Assembly (NCBI GenBank): GCA_040511595.1
Contig: JBEVGU010000150.1
Coordinates: 1-6,389 of the forward strand
Source of the DNA: JAOUEA01 sp040511595
GTDB taxonomy: Bacteria > Actinomycetota > UBA4738 > HRBIN12
Length of the DNA: 6,389 nucleotides
Reading direction: 5' to 3'
Within the stretch, counting starts at the first letter, position 1. The number at the start of each line of letters is the position of its first letter. The notes below the pieces were generated by a model. That model was not told where the DNA came from and did not search any database. It worked only from the letters and a program-made list of their open reading frames with translations. Below, piece by piece: positions 1 through 4,961 of this stretch. Both the position numbers and the translations under genes were made by a program.

Positions 1-478
1 AGAACGCCCCGTGGAGCTGCCGTACGGCGGCCCGAACGGCGTCGGGCACCGACACGTCCGAACCTCGAAGGATCTCCTCGATGAGGTGCGCCACGGCCTC
101 CGTGTCAGTCTCCGAGACGAACGTGTGTCCCTGCTTCTCGAGCCTGGTCCGTAGCGCCTGGAAGTTCTCCACGATGCCGTTGTGGATCACGGCCACGCGC
201 CCGGAGCAGTCGAGGTGCGGATGCGCGTTGCGATCGGTGGGAGCGCCATGGGTCGCCCACCGCGTGTGCCCCATGCCCACCGACCCGGACGGGCTGGCCC
301 CGGCGTCGAGTGCGGCCTCGAGCTCGCCGAGCTTGCCGGCGCGCTTCACCACCCCGAGGCCGCCGTCGATCACGGCGACGCCCGCCGAGTCGTACCCGCG
401 GTATTCGAGCCGCCGGAGACCTTCGAGGACGATCGGAAGGGCCTCGTCGGGCCCCGCATAGCCCACGATGCCGCACAT
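1..478 (-). CDS. glmS: Glucosamine-fructose-6-phosphate aminotransferase (isomerizing), N-terminal part
   Basis: GlmS makes glucosamine-6-phosphate from fructose-6-phosphate and glutamine, the first committed step to UDP-GlcNAc and peptidoglycan. The first 159 codons are visible and the rest lies beyond the left edge of the window. The protein begins MCGIVGYAG, so Cys2, the nucleophile of class II glutamine amidotransferases, is exposed once Met is removed. It continues with RRLEYRGYDSAGVA, GHTRWATHG, an HNGIVENF motif and SETDTEAVAHLI, all hallmarks of the glutaminase domain. The isomerase (SIS) domains are not in the window. The ATG at 478-476 is fixed by the need for Cys2. It lies 29 bases after the glmM stop, so the pair is contiguous on one strand and they act in the same pathway. 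No Shine-Dalgarno is seen before the ATG; a TAGGGT box lies 9 bases upstream. Confidence 0.97.
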   Translation of the reverse strand, partial: MCGIVGYAGPDEALPIVLEGLRRLEYRGYDSAGVAVIDGGLGVVKRAGKLGELEAALDAGASPSGSVGMGHTRWATHGAPTDRNAHPHLDCSGRVAVIHNGIVENFQALRTRLEKQGHTFVSETDTEAVAHLIEEILRGSDVSVPDAVRAAVRQLHGAF

Positions 479-487
479 GAGGCGTCA

Positions 488-493
488 ACCCTA
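488..493 (-). promoter_or_regulatory. Candidate -10 box for near-leaderless glmS transcript
   Basis: The minus strand reads TAGGGT (TAnnnT form) 9 bases before the glmS ATG, inside the short glmM-glmS gap. No purine-rich ribosome site is present there. A start site about 7 bases after the box would leave a leader of only a few bases. No convincing -35 element was found, so this rests on the box and the spacing alone. Confidence 0.35.
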
Positions 494-507
494 ACAGGGG
501 GTTCCCG

Positions 508-1836
508 TCAGACCGTCGAAGCCTCCACGGCTTCCGCGATGCGCTCCGCGTGCTCGCTCGCGAGCGCCTCGGTCTCGGCCTCGACCATCACCCGGACGAG
601 CGGCTCGGTGCCGGACGGGCGCACGAGCACCCGGCCCTCGAGCCCGAGCGCGGCCTCGGCGGCTGCGACCGCTCGACGGACCCCGTCGGCCTCGGCCACG
701 GAGCGCTCGGCCGCTGCGACGTTGATCATGCGCTGCGGATAGCGGTGCATCACCGACGCGAGGTCCCGGACCGACCGGTCCGAGGCGGCCGCCAGCGACA
801 GGAACCGCACCGCGGTCAGCAGGCCGTCACCGGTCGTCGCACGATCGCGGAAGATCACGTGCCCTGACTGTTCCCCGCCGATCACGGCACCCGTGCGGAT
901 CATCTCCTCCAGCACGTAGCGATCCCCCACCTTCGCCGAGACCACATCGATGCCCGCCCCCCGCATCGCGTGATGGAACCCCAGGTTCGCCATCACCGTG
1001 GTGACCACGGTGTTGGTCGGGAGGGCGTCGCGCTCACGGAGGGCGATCGCACAGGCGGCGAGCACCTGGTCGCCGTCGACGATCGCGCCCTCGGCATCGG
1101 CGAACAACGCACGATCGGCATCGCCGTCGTGGGAGACGCCGGCGTCGGCACCCACGCGCACGACCTCACTCGCCACGACCTCGGGGTAGAGCGCCCCGCA
1201 CGTGTCGTTGATGTTCTTCCCGTCGGGGTCGGCGTTGATCGCTCGCACGTCGGCGCCGAGCCGTCGCAACAGCTCGGGCGCGAGCTCAGACGCGGCGCCG
1301 TTCGCGCAGTCGACCACGACGAGCATGCCGTCGAGCCGAGACTCCGCGGCCCCGATCAGGTGCGTGAGATACCGCTCCCGCCCGTCCCCCGCGGGTCGCA
1401 CGTCGCCCGACCGACCGGAAACCTCGCCGAGCCCGCCGAGCGCCCCCTCGATCTCGTCTTCCATGTCGTCGGGGAGCTTCATGCCCTCGGCATCGAAGAA
1501 CTTGATGCCGTTGTACTCGGGCGGGTTGTGCGAAGCGGAGATGACCACCCCGCTCGACGCGCCGAGGTCGGTCGTGAGGAAGGCGATCGTCGGCGTGGGC
1601 AAGACGCCGGCGATGAACGCGTCGCCACCGCCTTCCCTGATGCCCTCGACGAGCGCGTCCTCGAGCCACTCGCCCGAGGCGCGTGGATCCCGGCCGACGA
1701 CGAAGCTGAGTCGCCCGGGGGCCCGTCGTCCGAGCACGAGCGCAGCGGCGCGTCCGAGGCGATACGCGAGGTCCTCGGTGAGCTCCGAGCCCGCCAATCC
1801 GCGGACCCCGTCGGTGCCGAACAGCCGTTTCGTCAC
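508..1836 (-). CDS. glmM: Phosphoglucosamine mutase
   Basis: GlmM converts glucosamine-6-phosphate to glucosamine-1-phosphate in the cytoplasm, the step after GlmS on the way to UDP-GlcNAc. The 442-residue length is normal for the family. It starts MTKRLFGTDGVRG, the usual N-terminal signature. The phosphoserine loop ISASHNPPEYNGIKFF puts the catalytic serine at residue 102. The magnesium loop DGDADR is at residues 237-242, the sugar-recognition loop GGEQSGH at 320-326, and the phosphate-binding loop RPSGTEP at 406-412. All four active-site elements are intact, so the enzyme should be functional. The GTG start at 1836-1834 gives the standard N-terminus; no Shine-Dalgarno precedes it. glmS follows 29 bases downstream. 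In actinobacteria glmM usually sits close behind rplM-rpsI; here the arsenic genes lie between. Confidence 0.98.
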   Translation of the reverse strand: MTKRLFGTDGVRGLAGSELTEDLAYRLGRAAALVLGRRAPGRLSFVVGRDPRASGEWLEDALVEGIREGGGDAFIAGVLPTPTIAFLTTDLGASSGVVISASHNPPEYNGIKFFDAEGMKLPDDMEDEIEGALGGLGEVSGRSGDVRPAGDGRERYLTHLIGAAESRLDGMLVVVDCANGAASELAPELLRRLGADVRAINADPDGKNINDTCGALYPEVVASEVVRVGADAGVSHDGDADRALFADAEGAIVDGDQVLAACAIALRERDALPTNTVVTTVMANLGFHHAMRGAGIDVVSAKVGDRYVLEEMIRTGAVIGGEQSGHVIFRDRATTGDGLLTAVRFLSLAAASDRSVRDLASVMHRYPQRMINVAAAERSVAEADGVRRAVAAAEAALGLEGRVLVRPSGTEPLVRVMVEAETEALASEHAERIAEAVEASTV

Positions 1837-1843
1837 GGCGGGA

Positions 1844-1849
1844 AGGCTA
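1844..1849 (-). promoter_or_regulatory. Candidate -10 box for leaderless glmM transcript
   Basis: The minus strand has TAGCCT, then 7 bases, then the GTG start of glmM. This spacing would place transcription start on or next to the first base of the start codon. The 12 or so bases before the GTG contain no Shine-Dalgarno. Leaderless genes with a TAnnnT box 6-8 bases before the start are common in actinobacteria. No good -35 element is seen. The box lies in the 60-base gap between the arsC remnant and glmM, which would let glmM be expressed independently of the arsenic genes. Confidence 0.45.
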
Positions 1850-1896
1850 CCCCAGCACGGCGCCGCGGCGCACGGAGGCGACCGCGAGGACCCCGG

Positions 1897-2019
1897 TCAC
1901 CCGTCGGGCACCAGCTCCGCGAGGATCGCCCGGGCGTGGCGATCGAGGAGGCCGGCCACCATCTGGCTGCGCCCGGGCGTTGTGCACGCAGACGAGCAGC
2001 CCCTCCGGGCGAGCGTCAC
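1897..2019 (-). pseudogene. arsC: Remnant of arsenate reductase (thioredoxin/mycothiol-type ArsC, low-molecular-weight phosphatase fold)
   Basis: Right after arsM the minus strand encodes LLVCVHNA in one frame (from about 1999) and, after a +1 shift at 1978-1972, GRSQMVAGLLDRHA in another. Joined, they give the ArsC P-loop CVHNAGRSQM (CX5R). The rest, RAILAELVPDG and a stop at 1899-1897, resembles the extreme C-terminus of actinobacterial ArsC proteins. The family is about 130-140 residues; only about 40 remain, so roughly the middle two thirds, including the redox cysteines and DP loop, appear deleted. The likely original start is the GTG at 2019-2017, overlapping the arsM TGA. In that frame the P-loop is scrambled unless one G is restored to the GGGG run near 2003-2000 and one C removed near 1976. 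The P-loop assignment is strong; the C-terminal match is from memory of the family. It cannot make an active reductase. Confidence 0.75.
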
Positions 2020-2774
2020 GCCGGCTTCGCACCTCGCACGATCGCGCCGTACATGCCGTCGGTGAGCTCGTGGGTCGGGTCGACCTCGATGTCGACGAAC
2101 CCGGCGCGCATCAGATCCGCCCCGTACTCCGCGAACGACAGCGCCCCGGCGATGCAGCCCACGTACGAGCCGCGCTCGGCGCGGTCGGCCGGCGTGAGGT
2201 GGTCGTCGGCCACGACGTCGCTGATGCCGAGGCGCCCGCCGGGGCGCAGCACCCGGAACATCTCGTCGATCACCTTCGGCTTGTCGGTCGACAGGTTGAT
2301 CACGCAGTTCGAGATCACCACGTCGACGCTCGCGTCGGGCAGCGGGATCTGCTCGATGTACCCCTGCAGGAACTCGACGTTCTCGGCGTTCGCCTCGCGC
2401 GCGTTGGCGCGGGCGAGCTCGAGCATCTCCTCGGTCATGTCGAGCCCGTAGACCGTGCCGGTGGGGCCGACGCGCCGGGCCGAGAGCAGCACGTCGATCC
2501 CGCCTCCGGAGCCGAGGTCGAGCACGGTCTCCCCCTCCCGGAGCTCGGCGACGGCGGTGGGGTTGCCGCACCCCATGCTCGCGAGCACGGCCTCCTCGGG
2601 CAGATCGGCCCGGGCGGTCGCGTCGTAGAGTGCGACCCCGAGACCGTCCTCGGGCGCGCACCCCTCGCAGCAGCTCATGATGTCTGCCCCGGTGTCGTCG
2701 GCCGCCCGGCCTGTTGCGACGACCTGGGCGACCGCGGCGTAGCGGTCTCGAACCTCGTCCCTGAGCTCGTTCAT
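2016..2774 (-). CDS. arsM: Arsenite S-adenosylmethionine methyltransferase
   Basis: ArsM transfers methyl groups from S-adenosylmethionine to trivalent arsenic, giving methylated and finally volatile arsines. The 252-residue protein has the Rossmann motif I VLDLGSGGGID at about 84-94, the acidic motif LDMTEEML at 111-118 and the late motif EMFRVLRPGGRLGISDV at 171-187. Cysteines 69 (SMGCGNP), 157 (SNCVINLS) and 207 (YVGCIAGA) match the three cysteines that bind arsenite in algal ArsM (Cys72, 174 and 224). A cluster at 35, 36 and 39 (SCCEGC) is in the place of Cys44. The full arsenic-binding set is therefore present. The ATG at 2774 overlaps the arsR stop as ATGA and is preceded by AAGGAG at 7 bases, indicating coupled translation. 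It is likely induced by arsenite through ArsR. Its stop overlaps the GTG of the arsC remnant. Confidence 0.96.
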   Translation of the reverse strand: MNELRDEVRDRYAAVAQVVATGRAADDTGADIMSCCEGCAPEDGLGVALYDATARADLPEEAVLASMGCGNPTAVAELREGETVLDLGSGGGIDVLLSARRVGPTGTVYGLDMTEEMLELARANAREANAENVEFLQGYIEQIPLPDASVDVVISNCVINLSTDKPKVIDEMFRVLRPGGRLGISDVVADDHLTPADRAERGSYVGCIAGALSFAEYGADLMRAGFVDIEVDPTHELTDGMYGAIVRGAKPA

Positions 2775-3169
2775 CGTCCCTCTCCTTCCTCGAAGCGTCC
2801 GTGCCCGAAGGGTCCGTCCGCGAAGCGCAGCACCTCACCGAGGCGACGCACCGCGTCGGGTCGCAGCGAGTAGTAGGCCCAGACACCCCGTTGCTCCCGT
2901 GCGAGCAGCCCCGCGTCGACCAGCTTCCGCATGTGGTGGCTAACGGTGGGCTGCGCGAGCCCGAGGAAGTCCGTGAGGTCGCAGATGCACACCGCCTCTC
3001 GTGTGGTGGCGAGCAGGTTGACCACCCGCACGCGATGCGGGTCGCCGAGCGCCTTGAACAACGCCGCGGTCGATGCCGCGTCGTCGGGGCTCATGTCGTC
3101 GGCGGCGATCGGCACACAGCACTGGGCCGGCGCCTCGATCAGTGCGATCGGTTCTGCTCGAGCGACCAC
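2771..3169 (-). CDS. arsR: ArsR-family arsenite-responsive transcriptional repressor
   Basis: This winged-helix repressor most likely releases its operator when it binds As(III), inducing arsR-arsM. With the GTG start at 3169 it has 132 residues. ALFKALGDPHRVRVVNLL (37-53) opens the DNA-binding domain, CICDLTDFLGLAQPTVSHHMRKL covers the recognition helix (about 61-83), and the wing follows at GVWAYYSL. Vicinal Cys17-Cys18 (QCCVP) plus Cys61/Cys63 resemble the Cys15-Cys16-Cys55 site of Corynebacterium glutamicum ArsR rather than the CxC-only site of the E. coli protein. The frame is open to an ATG at 3265 and another at 3217. I prefer GTG 3169 because GAGGAGGGG lies just upstream (AGGAGG core 4 bases away) and because the longer versions would run through an operator candidate. 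The stop overlaps the arsM start by four bases. Confidence 0.93.
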   Translation of the reverse strand: MVARAEPIALIEAPAQCCVPIAADDMSPDDAASTAALFKALGDPHRVRVVNLLATTREAVCICDLTDFLGLAQPTVSHHMRKLVDAGLLAREQRGVWAYYSLRPDAVRRLGEVLRFADGPFGHGRFEEGEGR

Positions 3170-3171
3170 GT

Positions 3172-3180
3172 CCCCTCCTC
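3172..3180 (-). promoter_or_regulatory. Shine-Dalgarno deciding the arsR start
   Basis: The minus strand reads GAGGAGGGG, then AC, then GTG at 3169. No comparable site precedes the alternative ATG codons at 3265 or 3217, so this purine run is the main argument for the shorter ArsR. The AGGAGG-to-GTG spacing of 4 bases is a little tight. Confidence 0.6.
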
Positions 3181-3225
3181 GCCCGGCCTCACCGGGCTCG
3201 TTCCGTCGACACCCCATCAACACCC

Positions 3226-3241
3226 ATCGACGAATGTCGAT
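3226..3241 (+). promoter_or_regulatory. ArsR operator candidate 1 (inverted repeat)
   Basis: The sequence ATCGACGAATGTCGAT has perfect 6-base arms ATCGAC/GTCGAT around four bases. Read on the minus strand it is ATCGACATTCGTCGAT, differing by a single base from the core of the second repeat 44 bases away. It lies upstream of the preferred arsR GTG, where an ArsR/SmtB-type operator is expected. Binding by this ArsR is inferred from position and symmetry. Confidence 0.65.
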
Positions 3242-3255
3242 ACTTCGATGTGCGG

Positions 3256-3284
3256 ATCCTCTCACATCTATCGACGTTCGTCGA
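3256..3284 (-). promoter_or_regulatory. Possible arsR promoter between the two operators
   Basis: On the minus strand TCGACG (3284-3279) is followed after 17 bases by GAGGAT (3261-3256). These match the -35 and -10 consensus only partly, keeping the important second A and last T of the -10. The -35 would lie inside operator 2 and operator 1 would sit just after the start site, an arrangement that makes sense for repression. The assignment is weak. Confidence 0.3.
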
Positions 3285-3286
3285 TA
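3269..3286 (+). promoter_or_regulatory. ArsR operator candidate 2 (near-perfect palindrome)
   Basis: TATCGACGTTCGTCGATA has perfect 8-base arms (TATCGACG/CGTCGATA) around a TT centre. Its AT-containing symmetric core is of the kind bound by ArsR/SmtB dimers. It lies 54 bases before the start of the divergent plus-strand gene and about 100 bases before the arsR GTG, so it could control both directions. Its near copy at 3226-3241 supports a real regulatory role. Confidence 0.7.
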
Positions 3287-3339
3287 CCTCGGCGGAACGT
3301 GCCGGCATCGATCCGACCTGGGCGTGCGAGGATGTCCAC

Positions 3340-3624
3340 ATGGAAGATCGGATCGTGCAGGTGTTCGCGAGCCCGGACACGGTGGCCGGGGAGATGATGA
3401 AGGGCCGGCTGGAGGCCGAGGGCATCCAGGCGATGGTCAAGGGAGACGGCGAGGGGCCCTATCGCGCGGGCCCCGTGTACGTGTGGGTAGCGGCCGAGCA
3501 CGAAGACGCGGCTCGAGCCGTGGTCGAGGCAGTTCGTTCGGGGGCGTACGAGCTCGACGAGGGCTTCGAGGAGTCCGCGGAGGAGTCGGCGCGAGCCGGG
3601 GCGGTCGACGAGACTCAGGCGTGA
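3340..3624 (+). CDS. Small DUF2007-like protein (putative signal transducing family)
   Basis: This 94-residue cytoplasmic protein has no signal peptide or membrane segment. Residues 1-70 follow the pattern of DUF2007 (PF09413): an opening beta strand (RIVQVFASPDTVAGEMMKG), the LEAEGIQAMVKGDG turn where these proteins have 'LeaeGI', then GPVYVWVAAEHEDAARAVVEAV, matching the closing strand and helix. The biochemical role of the family is not established. Residues about 72-94 form an acidic tail rich in Glu, Asp and Ala. It is the only plus-strand gene, divergent from arsR across an intergenic region carrying both operators and convergent with rpsI 38 bases away. GAGGA at 3328-3332 with 7-base spacing supports the ATG. 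The same bases (GAGGAT) could instead be a -10 box for a leaderless start. Whether it belongs to the arsenic block or is an older neighbour cannot be told from this window. Confidence 0.8.
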   Translation: MEDRIVQVFASPDTVAGEMMKGRLEAEGIQAMVKGDGEGPYRAGPVYVWVAAEHEDAARAVVEAVRSGAYELDEGFEESAEESARAGAVDETQA

Positions 3625-3662
3625 CGCCGTGATCGACCGAGAGCACGAGCGTCAGCTGATGG

Positions 3663-4058
3663 TCAGCGCTTCGAGTACTGCGGCGCCTTGCGCGCCTTCT
3701 TGAGACCGTACTTGCGGCGCTCCTTCTCGCGTGCGTCGCGCGTGAGGAAGCCCTCGGCTTTCATCTGACCGCGGAGCTCGGGGTCCAGCTCGATCAGCGC
3801 GCGGGCGATGCCCAGACGGATCGCTCCGGCCTGCCCACTCACCCCGCCGCCCCTGATCGTCGCGACGACGTCGAAGTCCTTCTCGCGCCCGGAGACGCGG
3901 AGTGGCCCCTGCGCGACCATACGGTGCACGCGGGTCGGGAAGTACTCGTCGAGGGAGCGGCCGTTCACGTCGAACTCGCCGGTCCCGGGCACGAGGCGCA
4001 CGCGCGCCACGGCCTCCTTGCGGCGACCGGTCGAGATCTTCGATGGGGTCACGGCCAC
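3663..4058 (-). CDS. rpsI: 30S ribosomal protein S9
   Basis: S9 is a 30S head protein whose C-terminal tail reaches the P-site tRNA. The 131-residue product contains TGRRKEAVARVRLVPGTG near the N-terminus, GRSLDEYFP, and GGGVSGQAGAIRLGIARAL in the middle. It ends KKARKAPQYSKR, the conserved basic tail with its terminal SKR. I chose the GTG at 4058 because GAGGAG, the last two Glu codons of rplM, lies 7 bases upstream. A second GTG two codons on (4052) is possible. The start is only 4 bases beyond the rplM stop, so L13 and S9 are translated from one message, as in most bacteria. No clear terminator follows; the convergent DUF2007-like gene ends 38 bases away. Confidence 0.98.
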   Translation of the reverse strand: MAVTPSKISTGRRKEAVARVRLVPGTGEFDVNGRSLDEYFPTRVHRMVAQGPLRVSGREKDFDVVATIRGGGVSGQAGAIRLGIARALIELDPELRGQMKAEGFLTRDAREKERRKYGLKKARKAPQYSKR

Positions 4059-4062
4059 GTGC

Positions 4063-4863
4063 TCACTCCTCGTCGGTGTCGGTCGTCTCGGCCGGGGCGT
4101 CGGCCTTGGCACTTGCCGTCGTCGTCTTCTTAGCGGTGGACGTCTTGGTCGTCGTTGTCTTCTTGGCGCTTGTCTTCTTGGCGGTGGACTTCTTGGCGGT
4201 GGACTTCGACGCGGTGGATTTCGCCGCCGACTTCTTGGCGGTCGACTTCCGTGCCGTCGTCTTCTTGGCGGTGGACGTCTTGGCGGTCGTCGAGGTCGCA
4301 GTCGCGGTTGCCTCGGGCGCGGGGGCCTCGGCCGTGTCCTCGCCGGAGCTCGCGGGTCGCTCGGCGCCGGTCGTGCGGTGCCTGGTCTTCAGCTCGGTGA
4401 CGGGCTCCGGCAGGCCCTCCCACATCGGGGGCTGCCCGAGGGTGTACGCGACCGGCTGTTGCGCGCCGTGAGGGTGATCGGGCCCGGGAACCACATGCAG
4501 CTTGCGGATCATCGCGCGGCCGAGTCGGTTCTTCGGCAGCATGCCCCTGATCGCCTTCTCGACGGCGTACACGGGTCGCGTGCGCAGCAGCTCGTCGTAG
4601 CGGGTGGCTTTGATGCCTCCGGGATACCCGGAGTGCCGGTAGGCGACCTTCTTCATCTCCTTGCCGCCGGTGACCACGACCTTGTCCGCGTTGACGACGA
4701 CCACGTGGTCGCCGGTGTCCATGTGCGGAGCGAAGATCGGCTTGTGCTTGCCGCGCAGCAGCGCTGCGGCCTCCGACGCGACCCGACCCAGCACCTTGTC
4801 GCTGGCGTCGATGACGTACCAGCGGCGCTCGATGTGCTCAGGCTTCGGAGAGTAGGTCTTCAT
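4063..4863 (-). CDS. rplM: 50S ribosomal protein L13 with long Lys-rich C-terminal extension
   Basis: L13 is an early-assembly protein of the large subunit. Residues 1-143 are a complete L13: KTYSPKPEHIERRWYVIDA, KVLGRVASEAA, LLRGKHKP, DTGDHVVVVNADK, the YRHSGYPGG motif at 75-83, GMLPKNRLGR at 107-116 and LHVVPGPDHPHGAQQP. The family normally ends about there, but this protein runs on to residue 266. Residues about 144-193 are Pro/Glu/Thr-rich. Residues about 194-253 contain 18 lysines in repeated STAKK/TTAKK blocks, and the end is acidic (DTDEE). The basic part resembles histone H1 tails and the C-terminal tails of actinobacterial HupB or similar proteins. Its frame is open and carries the rpsI ribosome site at its end, so it is probably real. 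The ATG gives the canonical L13 N-terminus, although no Shine-Dalgarno is next to it. Confidence 0.97.
   Translation of the reverse strand: MKTYSPKPEHIERRWYVIDASDKVLGRVASEAAALLRGKHKPIFAPHMDTGDHVVVVNADKVVVTGGKEMKKVAYRHSGYPGGIKATRYDELLRTRPVYAVEKAIRGMLPKNRLGRAMIRKLHVVPGPDHPHGAQQPVAYTLGQPPMWEGLPEPVTELKTRHRTTGAERPASSGEDTAEAPAPEATATATSTTAKTSTAKKTTARKSTAKKSAAKSTASKSTAKKSTAKKTSAKKTTTTKTSTAKKTTTASAKADAPAETTDTDEE
4105..4281 (-). repeat. Degenerate repeats encoding STAKK-type blocks in the L13 tail
   Basis: A unit close to 15 bases, CTTCTTGGCGGTGGA on the plus strand, recurs in exact or altered form along this stretch. It encodes Ser-Thr-Ala-Lys-Lys or variants on the minus strand. Two adjacent copies near 4178-4207 are almost identical, while others have drifted. 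Such arrays expand and contract by slippage, so tail length may vary between strains. Confidence 0.75.
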
Positions 4864-4874
4864 AGACGTGGAGA

Positions 4875-4898
4875 TCGGCCAGGAAGGCTCCCGGCCGA
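4875..4898 (-). promoter_or_regulatory. Hairpin in the short rplM leader
   Basis: TCGGCC and GGCCGA pair across a 12-base loop, starting almost exactly at the transcription start predicted from the upstream promoter. The loop contains GGGAG on the transcript, the only Shine-Dalgarno-like bases in the leader, but it is more than 20 bases from the ATG. L13 leaders with autoregulatory structure are known in other bacteria. A regulatory role here is inference only. Confidence 0.4.
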
Positions 4899-4904
4899 CG
4901 CATC

Positions 4905-4934
4905 AGCCTACCTGCGGGAACGCGAGCACGTCAA
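4905..4934 (-). promoter_or_regulatory. Promoter of the rplM-rpsI operon
   Basis: The minus strand carries TTGACG (4934-4929), an 18-base spacer and TAGGCT (4910-4905). This is a good match to the housekeeping sigma consensus, with the TAnnnT -10 form typical of actinobacteria. It lies in the 98-base gap between truA and rplM and predicts a start near 4898, giving a leader of about 35 bases. It implies that L13-S9 is transcribed separately from rpoA-rplQ and truA. Confidence 0.7.
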
Positions 4935-4961
4935 AGGTAAACCGCTGCTCACGGGCCGAGC

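Noticed and set aside
1897..2019. Intact 40-codon small protein from GTG 2019 to TGA 1897
   Set aside because: The frame is open, but it replaces the P-loop by an out-of-frame segment. The in-frame halves match ArsC only when two compensating shifts are undone, so decay is the better explanation.
970..2451. Long plus-strand open frame of 493 codons
   Set aside because: It lies antisense to glmM, the arsC remnant and arsM, which are well supported. Its translation is low-complexity Arg/Gly/Ala/Pro sequence with no recognisable domain, as expected for shadow frames in high-GC DNA.
3170..3265. Longer ArsR starting at ATG 3265 or ATG 3217
   Set aside because: Neither ATG has a Shine-Dalgarno. 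The 3265 version would translate through operator candidate 1 and add residues not typical of ArsR, while GTG 3169 has a strong purine run upstream.
3618..3662. Terminator between the convergent DUF2007-like gene and rpsI
   Set aside because: Only a 4-base GGCG/CGCC stem around the stop codon is visible, with no T run and no longer inverted repeat.
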